Shown in pieces: positions 37,879 to 46,749 of a stretch of DNA of 64,000 nucleotides (position 1 is the stretch's first letter; each line of letters opens with the position of its first letter). The notes beneath the pieces are model-generated. The model was not told the DNA's origin and ran no database searches. It saw nothing but the letters and a program-made list of their open reading frames with translations. The stretch is taken from assembly GCF_900091605.1 (NCBI RefSeq), contig NZ_FMCQ01000006.1:109940-173939 (forward strand). Reading direction: 5' to 3'. The translations under genes were made by a program, and so were the position numbers. The DNA comes from Micromonospora tulbaghiae (GTDB lineage: Bacteria > Actinomycetota > Actinomycetes > Mycobacteriales > Micromonosporaceae).

Positions 37879-39086
37879 CAGGCTCTCCCGCCGGTCCGGC
37901 AGGCGGCCTCCACCACGTCGGCGACATCGCCGGCGGCAAGCGTGTTGTCGAAGTGCCGCAGCGCGAACCGCTGGGCCCGCTCACCCCGCAGCCGGAGCCG
38001 GCCGTCGGTGAACTCGTCGTAGGCCTGCCGCAGTCCGGCGACCAGCGCCGCCACGTCGTTGCGTGGCACCACCCAGCCGGTCGTCTCGTCGACGGTCTCG
38101 GGCAGACCGCCGGCGTCGCTGACGATGCTGGGCACCCCGGTGGCGCCCGCCTCACAGGCGGCGCCGTGTCCCTCGGACAGGGAGGGACTGACGCTCACGT
38201 CGGCGGCGCGGTAGCAGTCGCGCACGTCCGACACCGACGTCAGCCATGTCACGCTCGGGTCGCGATCGACCTCGAAGCGCTGGATCAACTCGCGCCGGTG
38301 CGCCTCTCCGGCCGCCGAGAAACCGGCGCCCACCAGGAGCAGCCGGGCGTCCGGGTGGTCGGCGCGGAACTCCCGCCAGGCCGCCAGCAGCACGTCGTGA
38401 CCCTTGATGCCGCGGCCCTGGTGAACCAGCCTCCGGGGCGGATAGACGTAGGCGACCATGATGGCGACGAACGCGTCCTCCTCGATGCCGAGTTCGGCGC
38501 GCGCCTTGGCCCGCACCTCCCGCCGGTCGGCTGAGCCGGCCAGGTCGGCGAAGTGCGCGGTCCGGGCGCCGTAGGTGACGACCGGTCGCCGGGGCGCGGG
38601 ACACCCGAGCGCGCCGTAGAGGCCCGAGGTGTGGCCGGTGCCGCAGATGGTGACGTCGTCGAGCCGCCACAACACCCGCTCGACGATTTTGATCAGCGGA
38701 GACTCCAGGTACAGCGGCCCGGCCACCATGTGCACCCGGCGCAGCGGCAGGCGCAGGCTCGCGAAGCGGGCGGCGAGCGCGGACGCGTAGAGGTGGTACT
38801 TCAGCACGTCCGGACGGAGCCGGCTGATCAGGCGGCGGAGCCGCCACAGGTCCCGCAGCGTCGACGGGCGCGGCCGGAAGCGGAAGTCGAACGGCGAGTC
38901 GTGCACCTCGACACCTCGCCGCCGCAGCTCCTCGGTCAGTCGCCCGGTCCGACGCGGCAGGACCGCCACCACCTCGTGGCCACGGCGGCGGAGTTCCTCC
39001 ACCTGCGGGACGATCCAGAGTCCGCCCTGGTCGGTCTTCAGCAGGACGACGACCCGCAGTGGGCGCATGTCCGCGCCGGCCGTCAC
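37878..39086 (-). CDS. Glycosyltransferase family 4
   Basis: The product is 402 aa. The acceptor domain reads RVVVLLKTDQGGLWIVPQVE, VLPRRTGRLTEELRRRGVEV and LRPDVLKYHLYAS. The donor domain has VAIMVAYVYPPRRLVHQGRG, where HQGRGIKGHDVLLAAW replaces the common 'KG.d.ll.A', and ADVSVSPSLSEGHGAACEAGA. GTG 39086 overlaps the aminotransferase stop (GTGA), and the MRPLRVV Met at 39068 is the alternative. A lipid-linked sugar acceptor fits the context: sugar biosynthesis upstream, second GT4 downstream. Confidence 0.88.
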   Translation of the reverse strand: MTAGADMRPLRVVVLLKTDQGGLWIVPQVEELRRRGHEVVAVLPRRTGRLTEELRRRGVEVHDSPFDFRFRPRPSTLRDLWRLRRLISRLRPDVLKYHLYASALAARFASLRLPLRRVHMVAGPLYLESPLIKIVERVLWRLDDVTICGTGHTSGLYGALGCPAPRRPVVTYGARTAHFADLAGSADRREVRAKARAELGIEEDAFVAIMVAYVYPPRRLVHQGRGIKGHDVLLAAWREFRADHPDARLLLVGAGFSAAGEAHRRELIQRFEVDRDPSVTWLTSVSDVRDCYRAADVSVSPSLSEGHGAACEAGATGVPSIVSDAGGLPETVDETTGWVVPRNDVAALVAGLRQAYDEFTDGRLRLRGERAQRFALRHFDNTLAAGDVADVVEAACRTGGRA

Positions 39087-40213
39087 CGGGCGTCCAGGAA
39101 CTGCTCGACCGCGCCGACGACCCGCGCCAGGCGGTCGTCGTCCAGGGCGGAGCCGCTGGGCAGGGTGAGCCCTTGGGCGAACAGGCGGTCCGAGGCGCCC
39201 GTCACGACCGCCCGGCACCCGGCGAACACCGGCTGGCGGTGCATCGGCTTCCACACGTGCCGGGTCTCGATGTCCCGCGCGGCCAGGTGCGCCCCGAGTT
39301 CCGCAGCCGACCACCCGGTCCGCTCGGGGTCGACCACGATGCTGGTCAGCCAGCAGTTCGAGCCCTCGTCCCCGTCGCCGAGCAGACGTACCCCGGGCAC
39401 GCCGGAGAACAGCTTGGCGTAGCGCTCGCGCAGCAGCCGGCGGCGGCGCATCATCCCGTCCAGCCGGTGCAGCTGCGCCCGGCCCAGGGCCGCGAGCAGG
39501 TTGCTGAGCCGGTAGTTGTAGCCCACGTCGACGTGCTCGTAGTGCGGCACGGGCTCGCGCGCCTGAGTGGCCAGGTGCCGGCAGCGGGCGAGCAACGCCT
39601 CGTCGTCGGAGAGCAGCATCCCTCCGCCGGACGTGGTGATGATCTTGTTGCCGTTGAACGACAGCGCGTTCAGCCGTCCAAAGGTGGCGGCCGGACGTCC
39701 GCGGTAGGTGGCACCCAGCGCCTGCGCGGCGTCCTCGACCACCGGCACGCCCGCCGCCTCGCACACCGGCAGCAGCTCGTCGTAGTCGGCGCAGGCGCCG
39801 AACATGTCCGCGACCAGGACCGCAGCGACCTTCTCGCCGGCCCGGGTCAGCATGTCGAGCATCTCGGCGAGCGCGCTCACGTCCATGTTCCCGGTCGCCG
39901 GGTCGCAGTCGACGAAGACCGGCTCGGCACCGGTGTAGACAGCGGCGTTGGCGGTGGCCGCGAACGTCATCGTCGGTGCCACCACCACGCTTCCCGGCCC
40001 GGCCCCCAGGACGAGGAGGGCGAGGTGCAGCGCGGACGTGCCGGAGTTGAGGGCCAGCGCGTGCGTCGCCCCGACACGTTCCGCCACCTCCCGCTCGAAC
40101 GCCTCCACCTCGGGCCCGAGCGGCGCCACCCAGCCCGAGCGGATCGCGCGGAGCACGTAGGACTCCTCCAGGGGCCCGACATCGGGCGGGGACAGGTAGA
40201 TCCGGCCGGTCAT
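39083..40213 (-). CDS. DegT/DnrJ/EryC1 aminotransferase (PglE/LegC-like)
   Basis: The product is 376 aa. The PLP-binding Lys190 is in LSFNGNKIITTSGGGML, the ring-stacking and N1-binding region is VVEDAAQALGA with Asp161, and the N-terminus IYLSPPDVGPLEESYV with SGWVAPLGPEVEAFE is the sugar aminotransferase signature. 'FNGNKIITTSGGGM' is characteristic of PglE/LegC-type enzymes that convert UDP-4-keto-6-deoxy-GlcNAc to the 4-amino sugar. The probable dehydratase partner is at 31498 and the acetyltransferase partner at 46105. It heads a three-gene overlapping operon on the minus strand; the 213-nt gap to the divergent DUF389 gene contains its promoter, which I could not locate. Confidence 0.9.
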   Translation of the reverse strand: MTGRIYLSPPDVGPLEESYVLRAIRSGWVAPLGPEVEAFEREVAERVGATHALALNSGTSALHLALLVLGAGPGSVVVAPTMTFAATANAAVYTGAEPVFVDCDPATGNMDVSALAEMLDMLTRAGEKVAAVLVADMFGACADYDELLPVCEAAGVPVVEDAAQALGATYRGRPAATFGRLNALSFNGNKIITTSGGGMLLSDDEALLARCRHLATQAREPVPHYEHVDVGYNYRLSNLLAALGRAQLHRLDGMMRRRRLLRERYAKLFSGVPGVRLLGDGDEGSNCWLTSIVVDPERTGWSAAELGAHLAARDIETRHVWKPMHRQPVFAGCRAVVTGASDRLFAQGLTLPSGSALDDDRLARVVGAVEQFLDAR

Positions 40214-40380
40214 CGAGCCTCCGTCCCCGCAGTGGGATCACGGTCGTGGCAGCGAAGGGTCACGGACGGTAAAACGGTCGACCAGTCGAGGAGTGATGGC
40301 GTACGCCGGGTTCATGCCGAAAAGCACACGATCGTGCCGCGCGGCGGCGTCGGGTCGCAACACGTGCCCCTGGTACCGAG

Positions 40381-40386
40381 TAGAGT
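40381..40386 (+). promoter_or_regulatory. Candidate -10 hexamer TAGAGT
   Basis: TAGAGT stands 41 nt before the GTG of the DUF389 gene, giving a leader of roughly 35 nt that holds an AGGAG ribosome-binding site 6-7 nt before the start. Confidence 0.4.
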
Positions 40387-40426
40387 TCGGCGGCCCTGCC
40401 AGGAATCGACGATCCAGGAGCCCCGA

Positions 40427-41437
40427 GTGCTGCACCTGAGGGTGATCGCGCCGAGCGACCAGTCGTCAGCGGTCGTGGAATTGCTGGCCGCCGATCCCGG
40501 CGTCACCCACCTCGTGGTGCTGCCCGGCGCCGCCCGCCAGCCCGCCGGTGACTACATCACCTGCGACGTCGTCCGGGAGAGCGCCGACGGTGTGCTGAGC
40601 CGGCTCCAGGAACTCGGCGTCGAGGCGCACGGCGCGATCGCCGCCGACGACGTGGAGCTGACCCTGTCCGAGGCGGCCGACCGGGCCGCCGAGGAGGCGC
40701 CCGGGCACGGCGAGGACGCCGTGGTCTGGGACGAGATCGCCGCGAAGACCGGCGAGCAGACGGTGCTCACCGGCACGTTCCTCGCCCTGATCGTGGTCGC
40801 CACCATGATCGCCGGAATCGGCGTGCTGCTCGACCAGCCCATCCTGATCGTCGGCGCGATGGTGGTCGGCCCCGAGTTCGGGCCGCTCGCCGCGCTCTGC
40901 GTGGCGCTGCTACGGCGGCAGCCGCGCGTGGTCGGCCGCTCGGTGCAGGCGCTGACCGTCGGCTTCGTCGTCGCCATGGCGGCCACGGTGCTGAGCACCT
41001 GGGCGCTCACCGCGGCCGGCCTGGTCGGCCGGGACATGCTGCTGGCGGAACGGCCGATGACCGACTTCATCTGGCGCCCGGACGCATTGTCATGGGTGGT
41101 GGGCCTGCTCGCAGGCGTTGCCGGCATGTTGTCGCTGACCTCGAAGAAGTCCGGGTCGCTCGTGGGCGTGCTGATCTCGGTGACCACCGTGCCGGCGGCG
41201 GCAAACGTGGCTGTCGCGTCCGCGTACGGCGTGTGGCACGAGGCGGCCGGCTCCGCCCTCCAACTGGTGATCAACTTGGCCGCTATCGTGCTCGCCGGGC
41301 TACTCACGCTGGTGGTCCAGTTGTGCTGGTGGCGGCACGTCGCCCGGCGGGCCGCGCACGCCGTGCCGCGGCAGCGGGCCGATCAGCGACCCGGCCCGGT
41401 CAGCGCCAGTCGTCGCCCGCGTCGAGACGGCGGCTGA
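40427..41437 (+). CDS. DUF389 family membrane protein
   Basis: The product is 336 aa. A soluble N-terminal domain of about 110 residues (LHLRVIAPSDQSSAVVELL, THLVVLPGA) precedes about six membrane helices starting TGTFLALIVVATMIAGIGVL. The motif DQPILIVGAMVVGPEFGPLAAL is the DUF389 signature. The family is widespread but functionally unassigned; the ACT-like N-terminal domain suggests regulation by a ligand. The C-terminal tail is short and basic. AGGAG precedes GTG 40427. The 3' end overlaps the convergent hypothetical gene by 38 nt. Confidence 0.88.
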   Translation: MLHLRVIAPSDQSSAVVELLAADPGVTHLVVLPGAARQPAGDYITCDVVRESADGVLSRLQELGVEAHGAIAADDVELTLSEAADRAAEEAPGHGEDAVVWDEIAAKTGEQTVLTGTFLALIVVATMIAGIGVLLDQPILIVGAMVVGPEFGPLAALCVALLRRQPRVVGRSVQALTVGFVVAMAATVLSTWALTAAGLVGRDMLLAERPMTDFIWRPDALSWVVGLLAGVAGMLSLTSKKSGSLVGVLISVTTVPAAANVAVASAYGVWHEAAGSALQLVINLAAIVLAGLLTLVVQLCWWRHVARRAAHAVPRQRADQRPGPVSASRRPRRDGG

Positions 41438-41834
41438 GCAGCGCCGCCAGCGGCACCGACTCGCCGTCGCGACCGCCCCGGCCGACCACGAGCGGCGGCG
41501 CGCTGGGCCGCGGGTCGGCCCCGAGCAGCCGTGCTCGCAGACCCGGCGGCACGGTGAGCAGGTAGAAGCGCCCCTCGGTATCCACCGCGCGGCTATGCGC
41601 CCGGTCCACGTACCAGCCGGTGATCCGCGTACGGTAGCGCCCGCGCCCGTTATGGCCGGTAGCGGTCAGCCGGTCCGCACGCAGCCCTCGCCGCAGCGCC
41701 TCGGCGGCGAACCGGGCCACGAGATCCGCGGCCTCCGCCTGCTCCGCCGCGCGTTCCCGGTCAGCGGCCTCCGCGTGCGCCCGCACCGCGTCGCGTCGCC
41801 GCTCCCGCCACCGCTCGTCCTCCTCGGCCCCCAC
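41400..41834 (-). CDS. Hypothetical protein, charged helix plus small domain
   Basis: The product is 144 aa if it starts at GTG 41834, and I do not recognise it. Residues 1-50 are a highly charged, probably coiled-coil helix (DERWRERRRDAVRAHAEAAD). A small domain follows with RYRTRITGWYVDRAHSRAVD and GRFYLLTVPPGLRARLLG, which looks like a folded beta-rich unit, and a tail ends in LLSRRLDAGDDWR. The open frame continues upstream to 41975, but that extension is only low-complexity Arg/Gly. No signal peptide or membrane segment is present. It overlaps the 3' end of the DUF389 gene on the other strand. Confidence 0.5.
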   Translation of the reverse strand: MGAEEDERWRERRRDAVRAHAEAADRERAAEQAEAADLVARFAAEALRRGLRADRLTATGHNGRGRYRTRITGWYVDRAHSRAVDTEGRFYLLTVPPGLRARLLGADPRPSAPPLVVGRGGRDGESVPLAALLSRRLDAGDDWR

Positions 41835-41990
41835 GACGGCGAGGGTACGCGGAACCCGGGCTGCCCGGCGACGACGGCGGCCTCCGGGCCGGCGCGGACC
41901 GAGACACCCCTGGCCGCTCCCTCGCGCCAGCCGTCCCGCCCTGCCGCGTGTCAGCTTCGCGAACCGGCGCGTCACGGTTGCCGAAGGGCA

Positions 41991-42027
41991 CTGCCGGGCT
42001 GAGTCGTTCGTGACCTCAGCCCGGCAG
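41991..42027 (-). terminator. Hairpin terminator downstream of tex
   Basis: A perfect 13-bp stem (CTGCCGGGCTGAG / CTCAGCCCGGCAG) around an 11-nt loop begins 15 nt beyond the stop codon of tex. No U-tract is present. Confidence 0.75.
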
Positions 42028-42041
42028 GGCAGCCGAACGTG

Positions 42042-44495
42042 TCAGGCCAGCCCGGCGCGGCGCAGCGCCTCCGCCATGGCGTCGTTGACCGGAGCGGGAC
42101 CGCCGCCACCGCGGCCCGACCGCTGCTGCTGGGCGCCGCGCGCCGCGCCGCCCTTCCCGCCGCCGGAGCCGCCGCGCTGACCGCCGCCGCGTTGCCCGCC
42201 CTGCTGGCCGCCGCGCCCCTGGTCGCCGGCCCGCGGCCCGCCGCCCTGACCGCCCCGGTCCCGGCGGCCGTCGCCGCCCGCCGGGCGTCCGCCACCGGCC
42301 GGCGCCTCGTCGTCGAGCCGCAGCGTCAGCGAGATCCGCTTGCGCGGCACGTCCACGTCCAGCACCCGCACCTTGACCACGTCGCCGGACTTCACCACGT
42401 CGCGCGGGTCCTTGACGAAGGTGTGCGACATGGCCGAGACGTGCACCAGGCCGTCCTGGTGCACGCCCACGTCGACGAACGCGCCGAACGCGGCCACGTT
42501 CGTCACCACGCCCTCCAGCACCATGCCCGGCGTCAGGTCGCTGATCTTCTCCACGCCCTCGACGAACGTCGCCGTGCGGAACTCCGGGCGCGGGTCGCGG
42601 CCGGGCTTCTCCAGTTCGGCCAGGATGTCGGTGACGGTGGGCAGGCCGAACGTGTCGTCGACGAAGTCGGTCGCGCGCAGGCCGCGCAGGATGGCCGACC
42701 TGCCGATCAGCGCGCGCAGATCCTGCCCGGTGGTGGCGAGGATGCGGCGCACCACCGGGTACGCCTCGGGGTGCACGCTGGAGGAGTCGAGCGGGTCGTC
42801 GCCGCCGGGGATGCGCAGGAAGCCGGCGCACTGCTCGAACGCCTTCGGCCCGAGCCGCGGCACCTTCTTCAGCTCGGTCCGGGTGCGGAACGGCCCGTTG
42901 GCGTCGCGGTGCAGCACGATGTTCTCGGCCAGCCCGGCGCCGATGCCGGAGACCCGGGTGAGCAGCGGCGCGGAGGCGGTGTTGACGTCCACGCCGACCG
43001 CGTTGACGCAGTCCTCGACCACCGCGTCGAGCGAGCGGGACAGCTTCACCTCGGACAGGTCGTGCTGGTACTGCCCGACGCCGATCGACCGCGGGTCGAT
43101 CTTCACCAGCTCGGCCAGCGGGTCCTGGAGGCGGCGGGCGATCGACACCGCGCCGCGCAGCGACACGTCCAGACCGGGGAGCTCCTGGGAGGCGTACGCG
43201 GACGCGGAGTAGACCGACGCGCCGGCCTCGGAGACCACCACCTTGGTCAGCTTCAGCTCCGGGTGCCGCTTGATCAGGTCACCGGCCAGCTTGTCGGTCT
43301 CCCGGCTGGCGGTGCCGTTGCCGATCGCGACCAGCTCGACGCCGTGCGCGGCGGCGAGCGTGGCGAGCGTGTGCAGCGAGGCGTCCCACTGCCGGCGCGG
43401 CTCGTGCGGGTAGATCGTGTCGGTGGCGACCACCTTGCCGGTGGCGTCGACCACCGCCACCTTCACGCCGGTGCGCAGGCCCGGGTCGAGGCCCATCGTC
43501 ACCCGCGCGCCCGCCGGGGCGGCCAGCAGCAGGTCACGCAGGTTGGTGGCGAAGACCCGCACGGCCTCCTCCTCGGCCGCCTGCCACAGCCGCATCCGCA
43601 GGTCCGCGCCCAGGTGGATCAGGATCCGGGTACGCCAGGCCCAGCGCACCGTGTCGGCCAGCCACCGGTCGCCGGGCCGCCCCTGGTCGCTGATGCCGAA
43701 CCGGCCGGCGACGGCCGCCTCGTAGCGGCTGGGCCCGGGGGTCGCGTCGGCGTCCCCGTCGGCCTCCGGGTCCATGGTCAGCTCCAGCACGCCCTCCTTC
43801 TCGCCGCGGAACATGGCGAGGATGCGGTGCGAGGGCAGCTTCGGGTACGGCTCGGCGAAGTCGAAGTAGTCGGCGAACTTCGCACCGGCGGTCTCCTGGC
43901 CGTCGCGTACCCGGGAGACCAGCCGGCCCCGCGACCACATCTGCTCGCGCAGCGTGCCGATCAGGTCGGCGTCCTCGGCGAAACGCTCGATCAGGATGGC
44001 CCGCGCCCCGTCCAGGGCGGCAGCGGCGTCCGCGACGCCCCTGTCCGGGTCGGCGAACCCGGCGGCGACCGTCTTCGGGTCCTGGGCCGGATCGGCCAGG
44101 AGCGTGTCCGCGAGCGGCTCCAGCCCGGCCTCGCGGGCGATCTGCGCGCGGGTACGCCGCTTCGGCTTGTAGGGCAGGTAGATGTCCTCCAGGCGGGACT
44201 TCGAGTCGGCGGCGAGGATCTGCGCCTCCAGCGCCTCGTCCAGCCTGCCCTGGCTCCGGATCGACTCCAGCACCGCCGCGCGCCGCTCGTCCAGCTCGCG
44301 CAGGTAGCGCAGCCGCTCCTCCAGCGTGCGCAGCTGCGCGTCGTCGAGCAGGCCGGTGGCCTCCTTGCGGTAGCGGGCGATGAACGGCACTGTGGCGCCG
44401 CCGTCGAGCAGCTCGACTGCCGCCCGCACCTGCCGTTCGGCGACGCCGAGTTCCTCGGCGATCCGCTGGTGCACAGACTGGGTCACGATTGTCAT
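42042..44495 (-). CDS. tex: Tex family RNA-binding transcription accessory protein
   Basis: The product is 817 aa. The N-terminal helical region begins VHQRIAEELGVAERQVRAAV and TVPFIARYRKEATG, and LEDIYLPYKPKRRTRA follows. The YqgF-type RNase H-like domain has TMGLDPGLRTGVKVAVVD, then come the helix-hairpin-helix region (VNTASAPLLTRVSGIGAGLA) and an S1 domain (DLTPGMVLEGVVTNVAAFGAFVDVGVHQDGL). The final ~75 residues are a Gly/Arg/Gln-rich low-complexity tail, absent from the E. coli and Pseudomonas proteins as I remember them and probably adding nonspecific RNA binding. ATG 44495 matches the family start; an in-frame ATG exists at 44525. Confidence 0.94.
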   Translation of the reverse strand: MTIVTQSVHQRIAEELGVAERQVRAAVELLDGGATVPFIARYRKEATGLLDDAQLRTLEERLRYLRELDERRAAVLESIRSQGRLDEALEAQILAADSKSRLEDIYLPYKPKRRTRAQIAREAGLEPLADTLLADPAQDPKTVAAGFADPDRGVADAAAALDGARAILIERFAEDADLIGTLREQMWSRGRLVSRVRDGQETAGAKFADYFDFAEPYPKLPSHRILAMFRGEKEGVLELTMDPEADGDADATPGPSRYEAAVAGRFGISDQGRPGDRWLADTVRWAWRTRILIHLGADLRMRLWQAAEEEAVRVFATNLRDLLLAAPAGARVTMGLDPGLRTGVKVAVVDATGKVVATDTIYPHEPRRQWDASLHTLATLAAAHGVELVAIGNGTASRETDKLAGDLIKRHPELKLTKVVVSEAGASVYSASAYASQELPGLDVSLRGAVSIARRLQDPLAELVKIDPRSIGVGQYQHDLSEVKLSRSLDAVVEDCVNAVGVDVNTASAPLLTRVSGIGAGLAENIVLHRDANGPFRTRTELKKVPRLGPKAFEQCAGFLRIPGGDDPLDSSSVHPEAYPVVRRILATTGQDLRALIGRSAILRGLRATDFVDDTFGLPTVTDILAELEKPGRDPRPEFRTATFVEGVEKISDLTPGMVLEGVVTNVAAFGAFVDVGVHQDGLVHVSAMSHTFVKDPRDVVKSGDVVKVRVLDVDVPRKRISLTLRLDDEAPAGGGRPAGGDGRRDRGGQGGGPRAGDQGRGGQQGGQRGGGQRGGSGGGKGGAARGAQQQRSGRGGGGPAPVNDAMAEALRRAGLA

Positions 44496-44574
44496 CCGCC
44501 TTCTCGGGTGGTTTCCGCCCTGCATTGTGCCGTTCGCCTCCGACCGCCTGTGCCCGGCCCGCCGCCGGCTGCGC

Positions 44575-44580
44575 TAGCGT
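44575..44580 (+). promoter_or_regulatory. -10 hexamer TAGCGT (leaderless dGTPase)
   Basis: TAGCGT is 7 nt before the ATG at 44588, with no ribosome-binding site between, as at glgC. Confidence 0.5.
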
Positions 44581-44587
44581 GGCGATC

Positions 44588-46099
44588 ATGGAGGCACCTG
44601 CGGATCCGCGGGCCCGGCGGCTGTTCGGCGGCAGCGCCCGGGCGCTCGGCGACCTGGCCGCCGGCCCGTTCCGGGCCGACCGGGACCGGATCGTCGGCTC
44701 GCCGTTCTTCACCCGGCTGAACGGCGTCACCCAGGTGATCAGCCCGGGCGGGTCCGGGCTGCTCGTGCACAACCGGCTCACCCACAGCCTGAAGGTGGCC
44801 CAGGTGGCCCGGGCGATAGCCGAGCGGTTGACCGCCGACCCGGCGCACCGGGACCTGCTGGAGAAGCTCGGTGGCTGCGACCCGGACGTGGTGGAGGCCG
44901 CCGCGCTCGCGCACGACCTCGGGCACCCGCCGTTCGGGCACCTGGGGGAGCGCGTGCTCGACCGGCTGGCCCGGCAGCGCCTCGGGCTGCCCGACGGCTT
45001 CGAGGGCAACGCCCAGTCGTACCGGATCGTCACCAGCACCGAGATCCGCGGCGCGGCGACCACCGGGCTGGACCTGACCGCCGCGGTCCGCGCCGCCATG
45101 CTGAAGTACCCGTGGACCCGGCTGGACCATCCCGACCCGCATCCCCGGCACCTCGACCCGGCGCCGCGCGGCGCCGCGGCGCCGCCGGAGGAGCCGGACA
45201 GCGGGTCGGTGAAGTTCGGCGCGTACCGCACCGAGCTGGACGACCTGCGGCAGGCTCGGGAGCCGTTCGCCGGGCGGATCCCGGACTGGCAGCAGACGCC
45301 CGAGGCGTCGGTGATGGACACCGCCGACGACATCGCGTACGCCATCCACGACGTGGAGGACTTCTACCGCGTCGGGGTGCTCCAGCAGGGCGCGGTGGCG
45401 GCCGAGTTGACTGCCTGGCAGCGTGAGTGCGGGCACCTGCGGTCGATCACCGCGTCGGCGCTGGAGACGGCGGGCCGGCGGCCGGGGGTGGCGATCGAGC
45501 GGCTGCGCCGGCAACTGCACCGCAAGGACGGCTGGATCGCCGACGACGAGGCGTTCGCCGCCGCTGTCGAGCACGTCCGCGAGGAGCTGGTGGAGGGGCT
45601 GCTGGCGCTGCCGTTCGACGGCTCGATCGAGGCGGAGCAGTACGTGGCCCGGTTCTCCGCCCGCTGGTCCACCCGCTTCGTGGACGCCATCACCGTGACC
45701 CCGGAACCGGACGTCCGCTCCGGGTACGTGCTGCTGGCCAAGGCGCAGTGGCACGAGGTGCAGGTGCTCAAGTTCGTCCACCACCGGTTCGTGCTGGCCC
45801 GCCCGGACCTGGCGTTGCACCAGCGCGGTCAGGCCCGGCTGCTCGACACGCTCGTGGAGGCGCTCTGGGAGTGGCTGCTGGACCCGGACGAGGAGTCCCG
45901 GCTGCCGCGCCGGCTGCACGACCTGGTGGAGCTGGCCGAGGCGGAGCTGCACCCGCGTACCCCGGACCGGATCGGCCGGGCCCGGGGCCGGGCGATCATC
46001 GACTTCGTCGCGCAGCTCACCGACGGTCAGGCGGTGGCGATGCTCGACGCGTTGTCGGGCCGCTCCGGCGCGCTGTGGACCGACGCCTTCGTACTCTGA
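44588..46099 (+). CDS. dgt: dGTP triphosphohydrolase family protein
   Basis: The product is 503 aa, an HD-domain nucleotide hydrolase. The metal-binding motifs are LVHNRLTHSLKVAQVA (H...), AALAHDLGHPPFGHLGE (HD) and SVMDTADDIAYAIHDVEDF (D). These proteins hydrolyse dGTP or other dNTPs to the nucleoside and triphosphate, controlling nucleotide pools. The family identity is clear, but the substrate preference of the actinobacterial type I form is less certain. Pro-rich insertion at about residues 185-205. A leaderless promoter element precedes it, and its 5' end is divergent from tex. Confidence 0.92.
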   Translation: MEAPADPRARRLFGGSARALGDLAAGPFRADRDRIVGSPFFTRLNGVTQVISPGGSGLLVHNRLTHSLKVAQVARAIAERLTADPAHRDLLEKLGGCDPDVVEAAALAHDLGHPPFGHLGERVLDRLARQRLGLPDGFEGNAQSYRIVTSTEIRGAATTGLDLTAAVRAAMLKYPWTRLDHPDPHPRHLDPAPRGAAAPPEEPDSGSVKFGAYRTELDDLRQAREPFAGRIPDWQQTPEASVMDTADDIAYAIHDVEDFYRVGVLQQGAVAAELTAWQRECGHLRSITASALETAGRRPGVAIERLRRQLHRKDGWIADDEAFAAAVEHVREELVEGLLALPFDGSIEAEQYVARFSARWSTRFVDAITVTPEPDVRSGYVLLAKAQWHEVQVLKFVHHRFVLARPDLALHQRGQARLLDTLVEALWEWLLDPDEESRLPRRLHDLVELAEAELHPRTPDRIGRARGRAIIDFVAQLTDGQAVAMLDALSGRSGALWTDAFVL

Positions 46100-46104
46100 G
46101 GACC

Positions 46105-46749
46105 TCAGCGGGCCGGCACGCCCTTGACCACGATCTCCGGTGGTACGTCACGCACCACGCACGCCCCGGCGCCGACCGTCGCGCCGGCGCCCACCCGCAG
46201 GCCCGGGAGCACGACGGCGCCCGCCCCGATCAGCGCTGCGGTGTCGAGGCGGCAGTCACCGGACACCGCAGCGAGCGGATGCAGGGAGACGTAGTCGCCG
46301 ACCACGCAGTCGTGCGCGAGAGTGGCGTTCTGGTTGACGTGCAGATGCCGCCCGACTGTCACGTTCGTGGTGATCCGGCCACCGGCGAACACCACGAGAC
46401 CCTCGGCCGACACCACGTCCGGGCCGACTGTGGCGTCCGGGTGGACGAGACTCGCCGCCGGCCTGCCGTACGTGTCGACCCGCGCGCCCACCTTCCGCCG
46501 GACGCGTGGGTCGCCCAGACCGAGGACGACGTGGGTCTCCGGCGGCAGCTGCCCGAGCGCCGCCACGGTCCCCAGGTAGGGGGCGCCGCACGACTCGGCG
46601 CGTTTGCGGTTCCGCTCGGACGGGTTGTCGTCCACGAAGCCGACCAGTCGCCACGGTGGCCGCGCGGCCGACTCGTTCACCGCCGCCACGATCTGGGCGA
46701 TCTCCCGGCCGTGGCCGCCGCACCCGACGACGACCAGGTCGAGGCTCAC
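46105..46749 (-). CDS. Sugar O/N-acetyltransferase, PglD/NeuD family
   Basis: The product is 214 aa. The N-terminal Rossmann-like nucleotide-sugar domain has LVVVGCGGHGREIAQIV and LVGFVDDNPSER. The C-terminal left-handed beta-helix begins near residue 100, with NQNATLAHDCVVGDYVSLHP containing the catalytic-type His in 'AHD', and ends VVKGVPAR. PglD acetylates the C4 amino group of UDP-4-amino-sugars with acetyl-CoA. GTG 46749 overlaps the stop of the PglC-like gene (GTGA), the same PglC-PglD pairing as in bacillosamine loci, with the aminotransferase partner at 39083. Confidence 0.87.
   Translation of the reverse strand: MSLDLVVVGCGGHGREIAQIVAAVNESAARPPWRLVGFVDDNPSERNRKRAESCGAPYLGTVAALGQLPPETHVVLGLGDPRVRRKVGARVDTYGRPAASLVHPDATVGPDVVSAEGLVVFAGGRITTNVTVGRHLHVNQNATLAHDCVVGDYVSLHPLAAVSGDCRLDTAALIGAGAVVLPGLRVGAGATVGAGACVVRDVPPEIVVKGVPAR

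Noticed and set aside
29827..40213. Recent horizontal transfer of the exopolysaccharide cluster based on looser codon use.
   Set aside because: The impression of slightly lower third-position GC is by eye only; no value was computed and no boundary element was found.
40214..40426. Search for an attachment site or mobile element at the border of the exopolysaccharide cluster.
   Set aside because: No direct repeats, integrase, tRNA or transposase text was seen in the 213-nt gap or elsewhere.
41835..41975. Arg-rich N-terminal extension of the hypothetical protein to 41975.
   Set aside because: Residues are low-complexity Arg/Gly without family support, and no ribosome-binding site is present at the distal start.
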